NCBI GenBank assembly: GCA_009778385.1
Contig: WRJX01000090.1
Span: 1 to 32,488, forward strand
Direction: 5' to 3'
Length of the DNA stretch: 32,488 nt
Source of the DNA: Candidatus Bathycorpusculum sp.
GTDB lineage: Archaea; Thermoproteota; Bathyarchaeia; Bathyarchaeales; Bathycorpusculaceae
Both the position numbers and the translations under genes were made by a program. Of this stretch, positions 1-7,382 are shown in pieces (positions within the stretch are counted from its first letter, which is position 1; the number at the start of each line of letters is the position of its first letter). The notes below the pieces were generated by a model. The model saw only the letters and a list, made by a program, of their open reading frames with translations. It made no database searches and was not told the origin of the DNA.

Positions 1-3000
1 CATCATAAATAACACTGTACTGATCCTCCAAAACATCTGGAGTACCACTACCATCGCTATCAAAGCCCCAAACAGCAAACACCGTAACACTTGTACCATT
101 AACTATAACATAATTCTCAAACGCAGGAACCAATGCAACATCAGAAGCCCCAAGAACCGCAACCCGAGACAAACTCCAACCCATAAACACAACGGGCACA
201 GAACCAACCGATGGATGAGTCGGACCAGAAACCGACAAAGAAACCTTTGCACCATCCAACAAATTCGTAACATCCGCTGGACCCGTACCCGAATTACCAC
301 CATTCACATCATACGTAACACTGTAATACTGAAGTAATGTTGTGGACCAAGTGGCAGTTAACGTAACATGACCATAAGTACCCTCAGGAATAGTATAACT
401 CTTCTGCAAATCCTCAGATATACCGTTAGTATATGGTTCATTATATGTTACATTCCAACCAAGAAACTCATAGATGCTCATAGGATCAGCAATACTTAGA
501 GGCAAATCGCTATCCTTGTAAGAACGGGGATTATCAGGCGCATTAGTACCATCACCTAACACATAGGTAATATCATACTCAAAAATGTCTGAATTCACCC
601 ATAACGCCGGATAAACAAGCCCTCTTTCACTGGTAGAAATAGCATCTGTTTGGAATTGGAACGCTCTACCGTTGTAGGCTAAAGCTCCTGCAGTATAACT
701 GAACCTACCAGCGGAACGGAGCCACATACCATAACCATAAATCTCAGGTATGGTGATTTTATCAAAGTTTTCAACTGCAAGAGCATTGCTAAGCTGTCCT
801 TCAGGGCTCATGCCATACACATCATGTACGTTGGATAAAAATTCTGCAGATTCACTATAGCTCAGCGCGAAGGCAACATCATTACCTGTACCGACTTGAG
901 TAGAGGTTGGTGTGCTAAACCCATCGCTCAGCGCCTGCGCAGTGGAAGATGTACCAAGAACATTTGACGCATCGTTCTGCATCGTATAACTACGTAAACG
1001 AGCAGTATCACCTAAGTTATCAACAGCAGCTCCAGAGGCGAGGTTATTAAACCAATTGTTAATACCCTCGCGAACCCTGGAACCTATATAATTATTGGAA
1101 GTACCGTAGGCAACATATTGCCAAGTTGGATCACCGCCATGACCACTACCAGCGTAGACATTGAGGTAACTTGTGCGTACAATCAGTGAATAGCCGTCAT
1201 ATCTTGCAATTTCAACCCAATTGACTGTATCACCTGTCAGGTCCGGAGTAAGAATTCTACCGTCACAAACTTCTACAGAAGGAGGGGCATCATCCGGCTT
1301 AATAAACTCAACAACTGCACCAGAGGTCACAAGCTTAGAACCTATATCTGCCGAACTCGGACTACGAATGTAACCCGGCAACACAAAATCAATAGTCTCA
1401 GAAGTAAACGAGGTAATAACAGAGAAAACCTTTGCCTCTCCCTCAGCTACAGAACCAAGACCAACCATAACACCTAGTGTAACATCAAACGGAGCAGGCA
1501 CCCCAACCGTAACAACACCGCCAGACTTAGGATCAGCTGAAAACAGCACATTATTACCAATAATAGCACTGCCAATCCCAGTTAGCTGACCATGGGGCAA
1601 AATAACAAACACAGAATCAACAGCACCAGCATTACCTGTACCAATGTCCTGTGCACCAGCTACACCTCTTGCAGACACAAATGTGCCCTCACCATAAATA
1701 AGAATATTACCACTACCACCACTAGCGCCGCCGCCAATACCAGCACCGCCACCCAAAGAAGGATTAATAGTACTGCTATAGGCAGTCACAGTACCACCAA
1801 AAATAGTAATAACACCACCACTACCACTGGAACCGCCACCAACACCAGCACCACCATAATTGCCAGTGGCAGTTACAGTAGGATCACCAGAAATAGTAAT
1901 AGTACCGCCATTACCACTGGAGCCACCGCCAACACCAGCACCACCGCCAACACCAGTGGCAGTTATAGTGCCACTAGAAATAGTAATAGTACCACCATTA
2001 CCACTGGAACCGCCACCAACACCAGCACCACCAAAACCACCACTATTGGCAGTTACAGTACCGCCGGTAATAACAATATTTCCACCATCACTACCACGGC
2101 CGCCACCAACACCAGCACCATAATTACCACCTCGAGCAGTCAGATCACCACCAGAAATAACAATATGTCCACCACCAGCACCGCCAGAGCCTCCGCCAAC
2201 ACCAGCACCACCATTAGCACCAGTAGCCATCACATCACCACCAGAAATAGTGATGTCACCACCAGAACCACCGAAACCAGCAAAGGAGCCTCCGCCGCCA
2301 ATACCCGCAGCACCACCCATAGCACCATTACCACCAATAGCAGTTACAGTACCATCAGAAATAGTAATAGTACCACCATCACCGCTAGAGCCACCGCCAA
2401 CACCAGCACCACCCCAACCAGAATCACCAACACCGCCAGCACTACCATAAGCATATACAATACCACCAGAAATGTCAATAACACCACCAGAACCACCGTG
2501 GCCACCACCAATACCCGCACCACCGCCAACACCAGTAGCAGTTACAGTACCATCAGAAATAGTAATAGTACCACCATTAGCACCTAGAGAGCCACCGCCA
2601 ACACCAGCACCACCAAAACCACCAGTAGTCTCCACAATACCACCAGAAATGTCAATAACACCACCACTACCATTACGGCCTCCGCCAACACCAGCACCAC
2701 CATCACCACCATTAGCAGACACAATACCACCAGAAATAGAAATAACACCACCAGCTCCATTATAGCCGCCACCAACACCAGCAGCATTATAACCACCAGT
2801 GGCATCTACAGCACCACCCAAAATAGTAATAGCACCAACACTACCACCCATAGAGCCGCCACCAACACCAGCAGCACCCCAACCACCAGTAGCAGTAAGA
2901 GAACCAGAACTCATCTCAGAAACCACAAAAGAGGCCCCAACAGAAACCTCCAAACCCGCACGATTCATACCACTCGTAAGAACACTATCACCCTCAAGCA

Positions 3001-4984
3001 CAACAGTAACAACAGCCCCATCCCCAACCAAAAAAGCACAACCAGCCACAACATCACTTAAATCAACACTAACACCATTCAAAACAACAGTAGCCACCAC
3101 ACCATCAGTAACAACAATACAATCCGTCGAAGAAATAAACGGACTAGAAACAAACGCTGCAGGATTCATAGAAATTCTATACGTACCATCCGACAAAATA
3201 CGCAAAACCTCAGTAGAATAATCCCACGTACCACCATCAGAACTAACAACCACAAAATCCCTCACACCACCAGTAGACTCAAACGCTACAAAAGCACCAA
3301 AAGTCTGAAGCTTAACACCTGTATCAGCTGAACCAGAAACAAGACTATAACCAGACAACGCAAAATCAACAATCTCAGAAGTAAGCGTAGTAATAACAGA
3401 AAACGCTTTAGCACCAACACCAACAGGCTCAGGCCCAACACCAGACATAACCACCAAAGAACCCAAAACACCAAACGGCGAAGGCAACCTAACAACAACA
3501 TCACCAACCGAACCAGGAACAGCAGAAAACACCACATTATACCCAATAGTACCAGCACCAGCACCAATCAAATTACCAACAGGCAAAATAACAAATATAT
3601 CACCATTAACACCACCAACACCTGCACCAATAGTCTCTGCATTAGCCCCACCATTAATTGCAGTCACCCAAGTATTTTCACCATAAACAAGAATAGACCC
3701 GGAACTGCCACCATTGCCGCCACCAATACCAGCACCACCATCACCGCCAGAAGCAGACACAGTACCACCAAAAATAGAAATAACACCACCAGCTCCATTG
3801 TAGCCGCCACCAATACCCGCACCATAACCATCACTAAGAGCAGTCACATCACCACCAGAAATGGAAATAGTTCCACCATTACCATCGTAGCCACCACCAA
3901 TACCAGCACCACCATAACCACCAGTAGCCACCACAACACCATTAGAAATAGTAATAACGCCACCACTACTACCACTGCCACCGCCAATACCAGCAGCCTC
4001 ATCATAACTACCAAGGGCAGTTACAGCACCACCAGAAATAGTGATATCCCAACTAGAACCATGAGAGCCACTACCAATACCAGCACCACCATCACCGCCA
4101 GAAGCAGACACAGTACCACCAGAAATAGTAACAACACCACGGCCATAACCATGAGAGCCTCCGCCAATACCTGCACCACCATCGTCACTACCAGTAGCAG
4201 TTACATCACCACCAGAAATAACAATAGTCCAATCATCATCACACTGAGCACTGCCACCAATACCCGCACCACCACCCTGACCAGTAGCATCCACAGCACC
4301 ACCAGAAATAACAATAACACCACCATCCCAAGCACTGCCACCAATACCCGCACCATCATAACCGCCAGTAGCAGTCACAACACCACCACAAATAGCAATA
4401 TATAGAGCACGATCACCTTGGATGCCACCAATACCCGCAGCATATTCACCGCCAGTAGCAGTCACAACACCACCACAAATAATAACAGACGCACGACTAT
4501 CCCGAGAACTGCCACCAATACCCGCAGCTCCATCTGAACCAACAGCACATAGCTTACCCATGTTTTCTCCAGTAGACTGAGCATAAATCTTCAAAATATT
4601 ATTATTACTATTATAATCAACATCAATACCTCCAGATACAGTCAAATCACAGCCGTCTTTCAAAACAAGACAGACATCCCCGATAATGCCAACTTTTGTT
4701 GAGTAACTAACTTGGCCTTCAACAACATACCAACCATAATCCAGCTCTGTAGGCATATTGTCGGAGTTAATTTCAGTATATGCGCCACTATGTGTTCGCT
4801 GAACGCCAAATTCATCATAATAATCAACCCCGTCTGATGCTGCTGAGGCAGGTAATGTGAAAGTAGGTAACAGCATAATTATAAGAAGGAAAACAACAAA
4901 AACTGCAAGCACACGATTAAACTTATTCAAACTAAAGTCAGAGTTAAAATTTAAACCTAGAACTACATTATTTTTTCGATTCAT
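1..4984 (-). CDS. Giant secreted adhesin-like protein, 3' end outside window
   Basis: The frame from ATG 4984 reads open to the window edge (about 1,660 residues) in every stretch I translated, so the gene is partial at its C-terminus. Residues ~20-48 form a secretion signal with a hydrophobic core, ending near LPASAA. Next come a glycine-rich repeat array (~150-455), a linker (~460-565), a beta-rich segment like the carbohydrate-binding/adhesin domains of gut bacteria (~566-690), a second array (~690-1110) and a second copy of the linker (~1120-1220). A DUF6273-like domain (~1225-1460) follows, recognised by its MWLRSAG and VYPALWVNSD stretches. Then come two InlB-like (Listeria-Bacteroides) repeats ending in ATWS and AVWG, and an Asp-rich DSDGSGTPDVLEDQ motif at the edge that resembles calcium-binding linkers. 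It probably acts outside the cell in attachment. Ligand and anchor are not visible. Domain names come from reading patterns, not a search. Confidence 0.85.
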   Translation of the reverse strand, partial: MNRKNNVVLGLNFNSDFSLNKFNRVLAVFVVFLLIIMLLPTFTLPASAASDGVDYYDEFGVQRTHSGAYTEINSDNMPTELDYGWYVVEGQVSYSTKVGIIGDVCLVLKDGCDLTVSGGIDVDYNSNNNILKIYAQSTGENMGKLCAVGSDGAAGIGGSSRDSRASVIICGGVVTATGGEYAAGIGGIQGDRALYIAICGGVVTATGGYDGAGIGGSAWDGGVIVISGGAVDATGQGGGAGIGGSAQCDDDWTIVISGGDVTATGSDDGGAGIGGGSHGYGRGVVTISGGTVSASGGDGGAGIGSGSHGSSWDITISGGAVTALGSYDEAAGIGGGSGSSGGVITISNGVVVATGGYGGAGIGGGYDGNGGTISISGGDVTALSDGYGAGIGGGYNGAGGVISIFGGTVSASGGDGGAGIGGGNGGSSGSILVYGENTWVTAINGGANAETIGAGVGGVNGDIFVILPVGNLIGAGAGTIGYNVVFSAVPGSVGDVVVRLPSPFGVLGSLVVMSGVGPEPVGVGAKAFSVITTLTSEIVDFALSGYSLVSGSADTGVKLQTFGAFVAFESTGGVRDFVVVSSDGGTWDYSTEVLRILSDGTYRISMNPAAFVSSPFISSTDCIVVTDGVVATVVLNGVSVDLSDVVAGCAFLVGDGAVVTVVLEGDSVLTSGMNRAGLEVSVGASFVVSEMSSGSLTATGGWGAAGVGGGSMGGSVGAITILGGAVDATGGYNAAGVGGGYNGAGGVISISGGIVSANGGDGGAGVGGGRNGSGGVIDISGGIVETTGGFGGAGVGGGSLGANGGTITISDGTVTATGVGGGAGIGGGHGGSGGVIDISGGIVYAYGSAGGVGDSGWGGAGVGGGSSGDGGTITISDGTVTAIGGNGAMGGAAGIGGGGSFAGFGGSGGDITISGGDVMATGANGGAGVGGGSGGAGGGHIVISGGDLTARGGNYGAGVGGGRGSDGGNIVITGGTVTANSGGFGGAGVGGGSSGNGGTITISSGTITATGVGGGAGVGGGSSGNGGTITISGDPTVTATGNYGGAGVGGGSSGSGGVITIFGGTVTAYSSTINPSLGGGAGIGGGASGGSGNILIYGEGTFVSARGVAGAQDIGTGNAGAVDSVFVILPHGQLTGIGSAIIGNNVLFSADPKSGGVVTVGVPAPFDVTLGVMVGLGSVAEGEAKVFSVITSFTSETIDFVLPGYIRSPSSADIGSKLVTSGAVVEFIKPDDAPPSVEVCDGRILTPDLTGDTVNWVEIARYDGYSLIVRTSYLNVYAGSGHGGDPTWQYVAYGTSNNYIGSRVREGINNWFNNLASGAAVDNLGDTARLRSYTMQNDASNVLGTSSTAQALSDGFSTPTSTQVGTGNDVAFALSYSESAEFLSNVHDVYGMSPEGQLSNALAVENFDKITIPEIYGYGMWLRSAGRFSYTAGALAYNGRAFQFQTDAISTSERGLVYPALWVNSDIFEYDITYVLGDGTNAPDNPRSYKDSDLPLSIADPMSIYEFLGWNVTYNEPYTNGISEDLQKSYTIPEGTYGHVTLTATWSTTLLQYYSVTYDVNGGNSGTGPADVTNLLDGAKVSLSVSGPTHPSVGSVPVVFMGWSLSRVAVLGASDVALVPAFENYVIVNGTSVTVFAVWGFDSDGSGTPDVLEDQYSVIYD
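1665..2900 (-). repeat. Glycine-rich in-frame repeat array B of the giant adhesin
   Basis: About 13 units, mostly 28-31 codons long, each with a core like GGAGVGGGS followed by a short strand (ITISGG) and VTATG. Unit cores fall at roughly 90-bp intervals (for example near 2864, 2767, 2683, 2596, 2509, 2302, 2193, 2104 and 2017). The DNA of neighbouring units is very similar, so copy number may vary by recombination and assemblies may collapse here. The pattern suggests a beta-solenoid stalk. Confidence 0.8.
3620..4545 (-). repeat. Glycine-rich in-frame repeat array A of the giant adhesin
   Basis: About ten units of the same type as array B, with cores near 4514, 4427, 4342, 4254, 4165, 4071, 3980, 3894, 3808 and 3721 (spacing 85-94 bp). 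The consensus core is GGAGIGGS followed by IVISGG and VTATG. The unit nearest the N-terminus has Cys in place of Ser in the ICGG strand. The array is coding and in frame with the surrounding gene. Confidence 0.8.
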
Positions 4985-5035
4985 AACAACCACTCTATAG
5001 TCACCATATATCGAAAATAGAAATATTATAAACAG

Positions 5036-5052
5036 ATATATATGCATATATG
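5036..5052 (-). promoter_or_regulatory. Probable TATA region of the giant adhesin
   Basis: An AT-rich run here contains the perfect 14-bp palindrome ATATATGCATATAT (5038-5051), 54 bp upstream of the ATG at 4984. It is the best TATA-like candidate on the minus strand. A second TATA-like stretch (TTTATAATATTT) lies closer to the gene, so the exact box is not certain. Confidence 0.4.
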
Positions 5053-5094
5053 GTTCAACACTACGTCAAACATAACTATTAAGTCGAGAGTGTT

Positions 5095-5205
5095 TTAAGA
5101 TAGTGCAGTTACCATTCCTGTGACAATTCCGGAGATAACGCTAAATGCAGAGCCTTTGTTTAAGAGATATTCCAATGATGGACACGATTTTGCCAACTGG
5201 ATAGC
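5095..5205 (-). pseudogene. Possible C-terminal gene remnant
   Basis: Between the HEAT-like gene and the adhesin promoter, one minus-strand frame reads about 36 sense codons from an in-frame stop to a TAA at 5095-5097. The text looks protein-like, with a Gly/Ser/Val-rich helix ending GIVTGMVTALS. No start with a ribosome binding site is visible near its 5' end. It may be the tail of a decayed gene or chance. I do not recognise a family. Confidence 0.2.
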
Positions 5206-5214
5206 TTAGTTAGT

Positions 5215-5829
5215 TTATAAGCACTTTTTTAGTTTCAAAATTCTGCTATTCTGTGACTTGGACAATTCACTTGTTCTTGCTTCTAAAGTTTTTAGAAATA
5301 CTTCTTTGTTGCCTGAATTAATACAAACGGCTATCCGCTCAGCGTGTTGTGGAATTTCTTTTGCCCTACAATTTGCAAGATGATCAAGCAAAATAGGAAA
5401 TACCTTTGTCTGACAATCGCTGTTTGCTTTACAAAGCTGGGCAAAAACACTAATGCTGTTATCAACCGTAATTACACTGCCCTTTTTGTAGGCTGCAATG
5501 ATTTCCGGTAAGCGGTTAAATATTGCTTCTGACTTTATTTGGGCAATATAAGTTAAAGCTGTCATACTTCCCCAGACAATTCTGTTGTTTTTATCTGATA
5601 GGGCGGTAATGAAATCATCAACAAAGTCTACTATCAATTCAGGTTTTCTTTGTCCAATTTCATATAAAACCTTAATGCAATCATTAGCTACCGCTTGTTC
5701 TTCCGCTTTCAACCCGTTTGCAATTTCTTGAATTCCTTTCTTATTGTTGCTATCGCATAATTTTTGTGCAAGTTCAATATTTGGGGTCTCATCATTACGA
5801 CCAAGTCGGCAGGCTAATAATTCAAGCAT
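5215..5829 (-). CDS. HEAT/ARM-like alpha-solenoid protein
   Basis: 204 residues, almost entirely predicted helix, with HEAT-like units of about 35-40 residues: a unit around IANGLKAEEQAVANDCIKVL, one around FITALSDKNNRIVWGSMTAL and one around LPEIIAAYKKGSVITVDNSI. No catalytic motif, signal or membrane segment is visible, so a cytoplasmic protein-binding role is likely (inference). It starts 28 bp after the zinc-ribbon gene and is probably co-transcribed with it. A GAGGTG lies 12 nt before the ATG, a slightly long spacing; an alternative upstream GTG frame hits a stop at once. Function unknown. Confidence 0.75.
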   Translation of the reverse strand: MLELLACRLGRNDETPNIELAQKLCDSNNKKGIQEIANGLKAEEQAVANDCIKVLYEIGQRKPELIVDFVDDFITALSDKNNRIVWGSMTALTYIAQIKSEAIFNRLPEIIAAYKKGSVITVDNSISVFAQLCKANSDCQTKVFPILLDHLANCRAKEIPQHAERIAVCINSGNKEVFLKTLEARTSELSKSQNSRILKLKKCL

Positions 5830-5857
5830 TAGTTAAATGCACACCTCATTTGGTTTT

Positions 5858-6103
5858 TTAAGTAAAATGGTTTTTCCATGCAGGCAGATTTTTCATCAAT
5901 GATAGTGCTGCGCTTTCGGCAGTTTCACGGGATAATCCCTGTGTTTTGATGATAAAGTTTGTCATGCCTTCTTTTATTTCATCAAAAGACTTTATGGTAC
6001 CATCCGGACGGGCGCAATGGATACAGTAGTTCTTGGTTTCATCATTCATTGCAAAATCAGACGGGTTATTCATGGGCATGCTACAGGCAATACAAGTTTT
6101 CAT
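5858..6103 (-). CDS. Small zinc-ribbon protein (Zn_ribbon_2-like)
   Basis: 81 residues. Cys4 and Cys7 (CIAC), followed by Cys27 and Cys30 (CIHC), form a four-cysteine zinc knuckle near the N-terminus. The motifs SMPM and DETKNYCIHC resemble the putative zinc-ribbon family PF12674. The rest is a helical tail (FDEIKEGMTNFIIKTQGL). The start is supported by GAGGAAGG 8 nt before the ATG. It is the first gene of a likely two-gene unit with the HEAT-like protein. The role is unknown; such proteins are usually small cytoplasmic accessory factors. Confidence 0.75.
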   Translation of the reverse strand: MKTCIACSMPMNNPSDFAMNDETKNYCIHCARPDGTIKSFDEIKEGMTNFIIKTQGLSRETAESAALSLMKNLPAWKNHFT

Positions 6104-6575
6104 TTACATTACCTTCCTCTATTGATTTTAGTGGATTTAGTATTAAGATTGTTTTAACGGTTTTATTAGTGTATCGTGTCAATCTCGCATATTATGGATT
6201 GAAATTCAAAACCCGGCCCGTATTTCGTTTTTTGGATGAAATAGTTACTGCAAAATCTTGAGGTGAAAGTCTTATACGCTATAAATAACCAAATATGCAG
6301 GGCTTTATTGTGGAAATATTCGCTTAAATGAGAGAAGAAAAATACCTACACAAAATAAAAATGCCATAGCGAAAAACAAGTCACCCTTTAAGTGGCGAGT
6401 TTATATGAGAATGATTTGTTGATAAAAAAAATATGTTGGCAACACATGTAGCCTGTGTCATTGTACTGGCGGTACAGTCTTTATGTACATAATATATGCG
6501 GTATCAGTTTTTAAAATTATTTTGCAGGTTGTTTGTTTCTGTTTTACGCTATTTATAAGATGAATGATCATTACT
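6104..6575. other. Intergenic stretch between divergent units
   Basis: No convincing gene was found on either strand. The open frame on the plus strand that crosses 5959-6261 is mostly antisense to the zinc-ribbon gene and does not look like protein. The right end leads into the feo promoter. A promoter for the minus-strand zinc-ribbon gene must lie near 6130-6180, which is AT-rich, but I could not single out one box. Confidence 0.5.
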
Positions 6576-6593
6576 TTTTAGGTGTGCCTAAAA
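6576..6593. promoter_or_regulatory. DtxR-type operator 1 upstream of the feo operon
   Basis: TTTTAGGTGTGCCTAAAA: 7-bp perfect arms (TTTTAGG/CCTAAAA) around a 4-bp centre. It matches the TTAGG-n4-CCTAA layout of DtxR/IdeR-family iron boxes. It sits directly upstream of the TATA box, where binding could also block the BRE/TFB contact. Confidence 0.75.
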
Positions 6594-6603
6594 TTTATAT
6601 ATT
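6594..6603 (+). promoter_or_regulatory. TATA box of the feo operon
   Basis: TTTATATATT lies between the two DtxR-type operators. With usual archaeal spacing (about 25 bp) transcription would start near 6622-6627, inside operator 2, leaving a short leader before the regulator's start codon. Confidence 0.65.
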
Positions 6604-6613
6604 CGCATAACTA

Positions 6614-6631
6614 TTTTAGGTTAACCTAAAA
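6614..6631. promoter_or_regulatory. DtxR-type operator 2 over the predicted transcription start
   Basis: TTTTAGGTTAACCTAAAA is a perfect 18-bp palindrome with the same arms as operator 1. The centres of the two sites are 38 bp apart. Its position over the expected transcription start is ideal for repression by the regulator encoded next to it. Confidence 0.8.
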
Positions 6632-6648
6632 ACGGGGTGGAGCAAACA

Positions 6649-7356
6649 TTGCAAAAATCAACCCAGGACTACTTGAAAACAATTTACAGTCTATCCAAAA
6701 ATGGCGAAATAGTAAGTAATACAGACATTTCCCAAAAACTCGATGTCGCACCCCCCAGTGTAACAGAGATGCTAAAAAAACTAGCTGATGAGGGCTACAT
6801 AAAATATTCCCCATACCATGGCAGCACCCTCACCGAAAAAGGTCTAAAAGAAGCACAAAAAATAACCCGAAAACACCGACTACTTGAAAGCTTCCTATCA
6901 AAAATACTATGCATAGGCAACGATAAAGTACATCAGGAAGCTTGCCAAATGGAACACACCCTCTCAGATGAAGCAGAAGAATCCCTTTGCCGCTTCTTAA
7001 AACATCCCGACACATGCCCCGATGATGGCAAAACCATACCTGCCTGCGATCTGCCCTTTTCGAACTGTGAAGAATGCATACAACTACACCAAAAAGGCTT
7101 AGAACAAGTAGGAAAACGCAACAAAAACCTCACCTCCATACGAGACCTAAAAAACGGCACATTTGGCAAAATTAGCTTCATTCGAGGCGAACACAAGGTT
7201 CTTCAACGCCTCTTAGACATGGGACTCACACCTGGAACCAAAATCCAAATTATCAAAGTAGCACCAATGAACGGCCCTGTCGAAATTGCTGTCCGAGGCT
7301 CCAAACTAGCATTAGGACAAAACATTGCTTGCAACGTATTTGTAGAGACAGAATAG
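6649..7356 (+). CDS. DtxR-family iron-dependent repressor fused to FeoA domain
   Basis: 235 residues from a TTG start preceded 6 nt upstream by GGGGTGGAG. GTG at 6637 is in frame but lacks a binding site, and family members usually begin close to the KSTQDYLKTIY stretch. The DtxR winged helix occupies ~1-62. In the dimerisation/metal domain (~63-125), His76, Glu80, His95, Cys99, Glu102 and His103 match the DtxR metal ligands; the Cys in EACQMEH points to an iron-type rather than manganese-type sensor. An SH3-like FeoA domain (~165-235) follows a linker with four cysteines (123, 133, 140, 143). It probably represses its own operon through the two upstream palindromes when Fe(II) is plentiful. 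It is followed 26 bp later by feoB. Confidence 0.9.
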   Translation: MQKSTQDYLKTIYSLSKNGEIVSNTDISQKLDVAPPSVTEMLKKLADEGYIKYSPYHGSTLTEKGLKEAQKITRKHRLLESFLSKILCIGNDKVHQEACQMEHTLSDEAEESLCRFLKHPDTCPDDGKTIPACDLPFSNCEECIQLHQKGLEQVGKRNKNLTSIRDLKNGTFGKISFIRGEHKVLQRLLDMGLTPGTKIQIIKVAPMNGPVEIAVRGSKLALGQNIACNVFVETE

Positions 7357-7365
7357 TTACAGATC

Positions 7366-7372
7366 AAGGAGG
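7366..7372 (+). promoter_or_regulatory. Ribosome binding site fixing the feoB start
   Basis: AAGGAGG lies 10 nt before the GTG at 7383. The frame is open further upstream to 7329, inside the preceding gene, but only this GTG has a ribosome binding site. It therefore decides the feoB start. Confidence 0.8.
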
Positions 7373-7382
7373 ACAAAAGACA

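Noticed and set aside
1592-2587. Long plus-strand reading frame rich in Thr, Ser and Asn, and similar ones to about 4405
   Set aside because: It is the exact antisense of the glycine/valine-rich repeat codons of the minus-strand adhesin. Its composition is an artefact and it has no ribosome binding site.
1665-4545. Regular ~90-bp repeats that might suggest a CRISPR array
   Set aside because: Units are coding, in frame and conserved along their length. There is no alternation of constant repeat and unique spacer, and no cas gene nearby.
5959-6261. 100-codon plus-strand frame across the zinc-ribbon gene
   Set aside because: Mostly antisense to a convincing gene with a good start, and the translation has no protein-like pattern.
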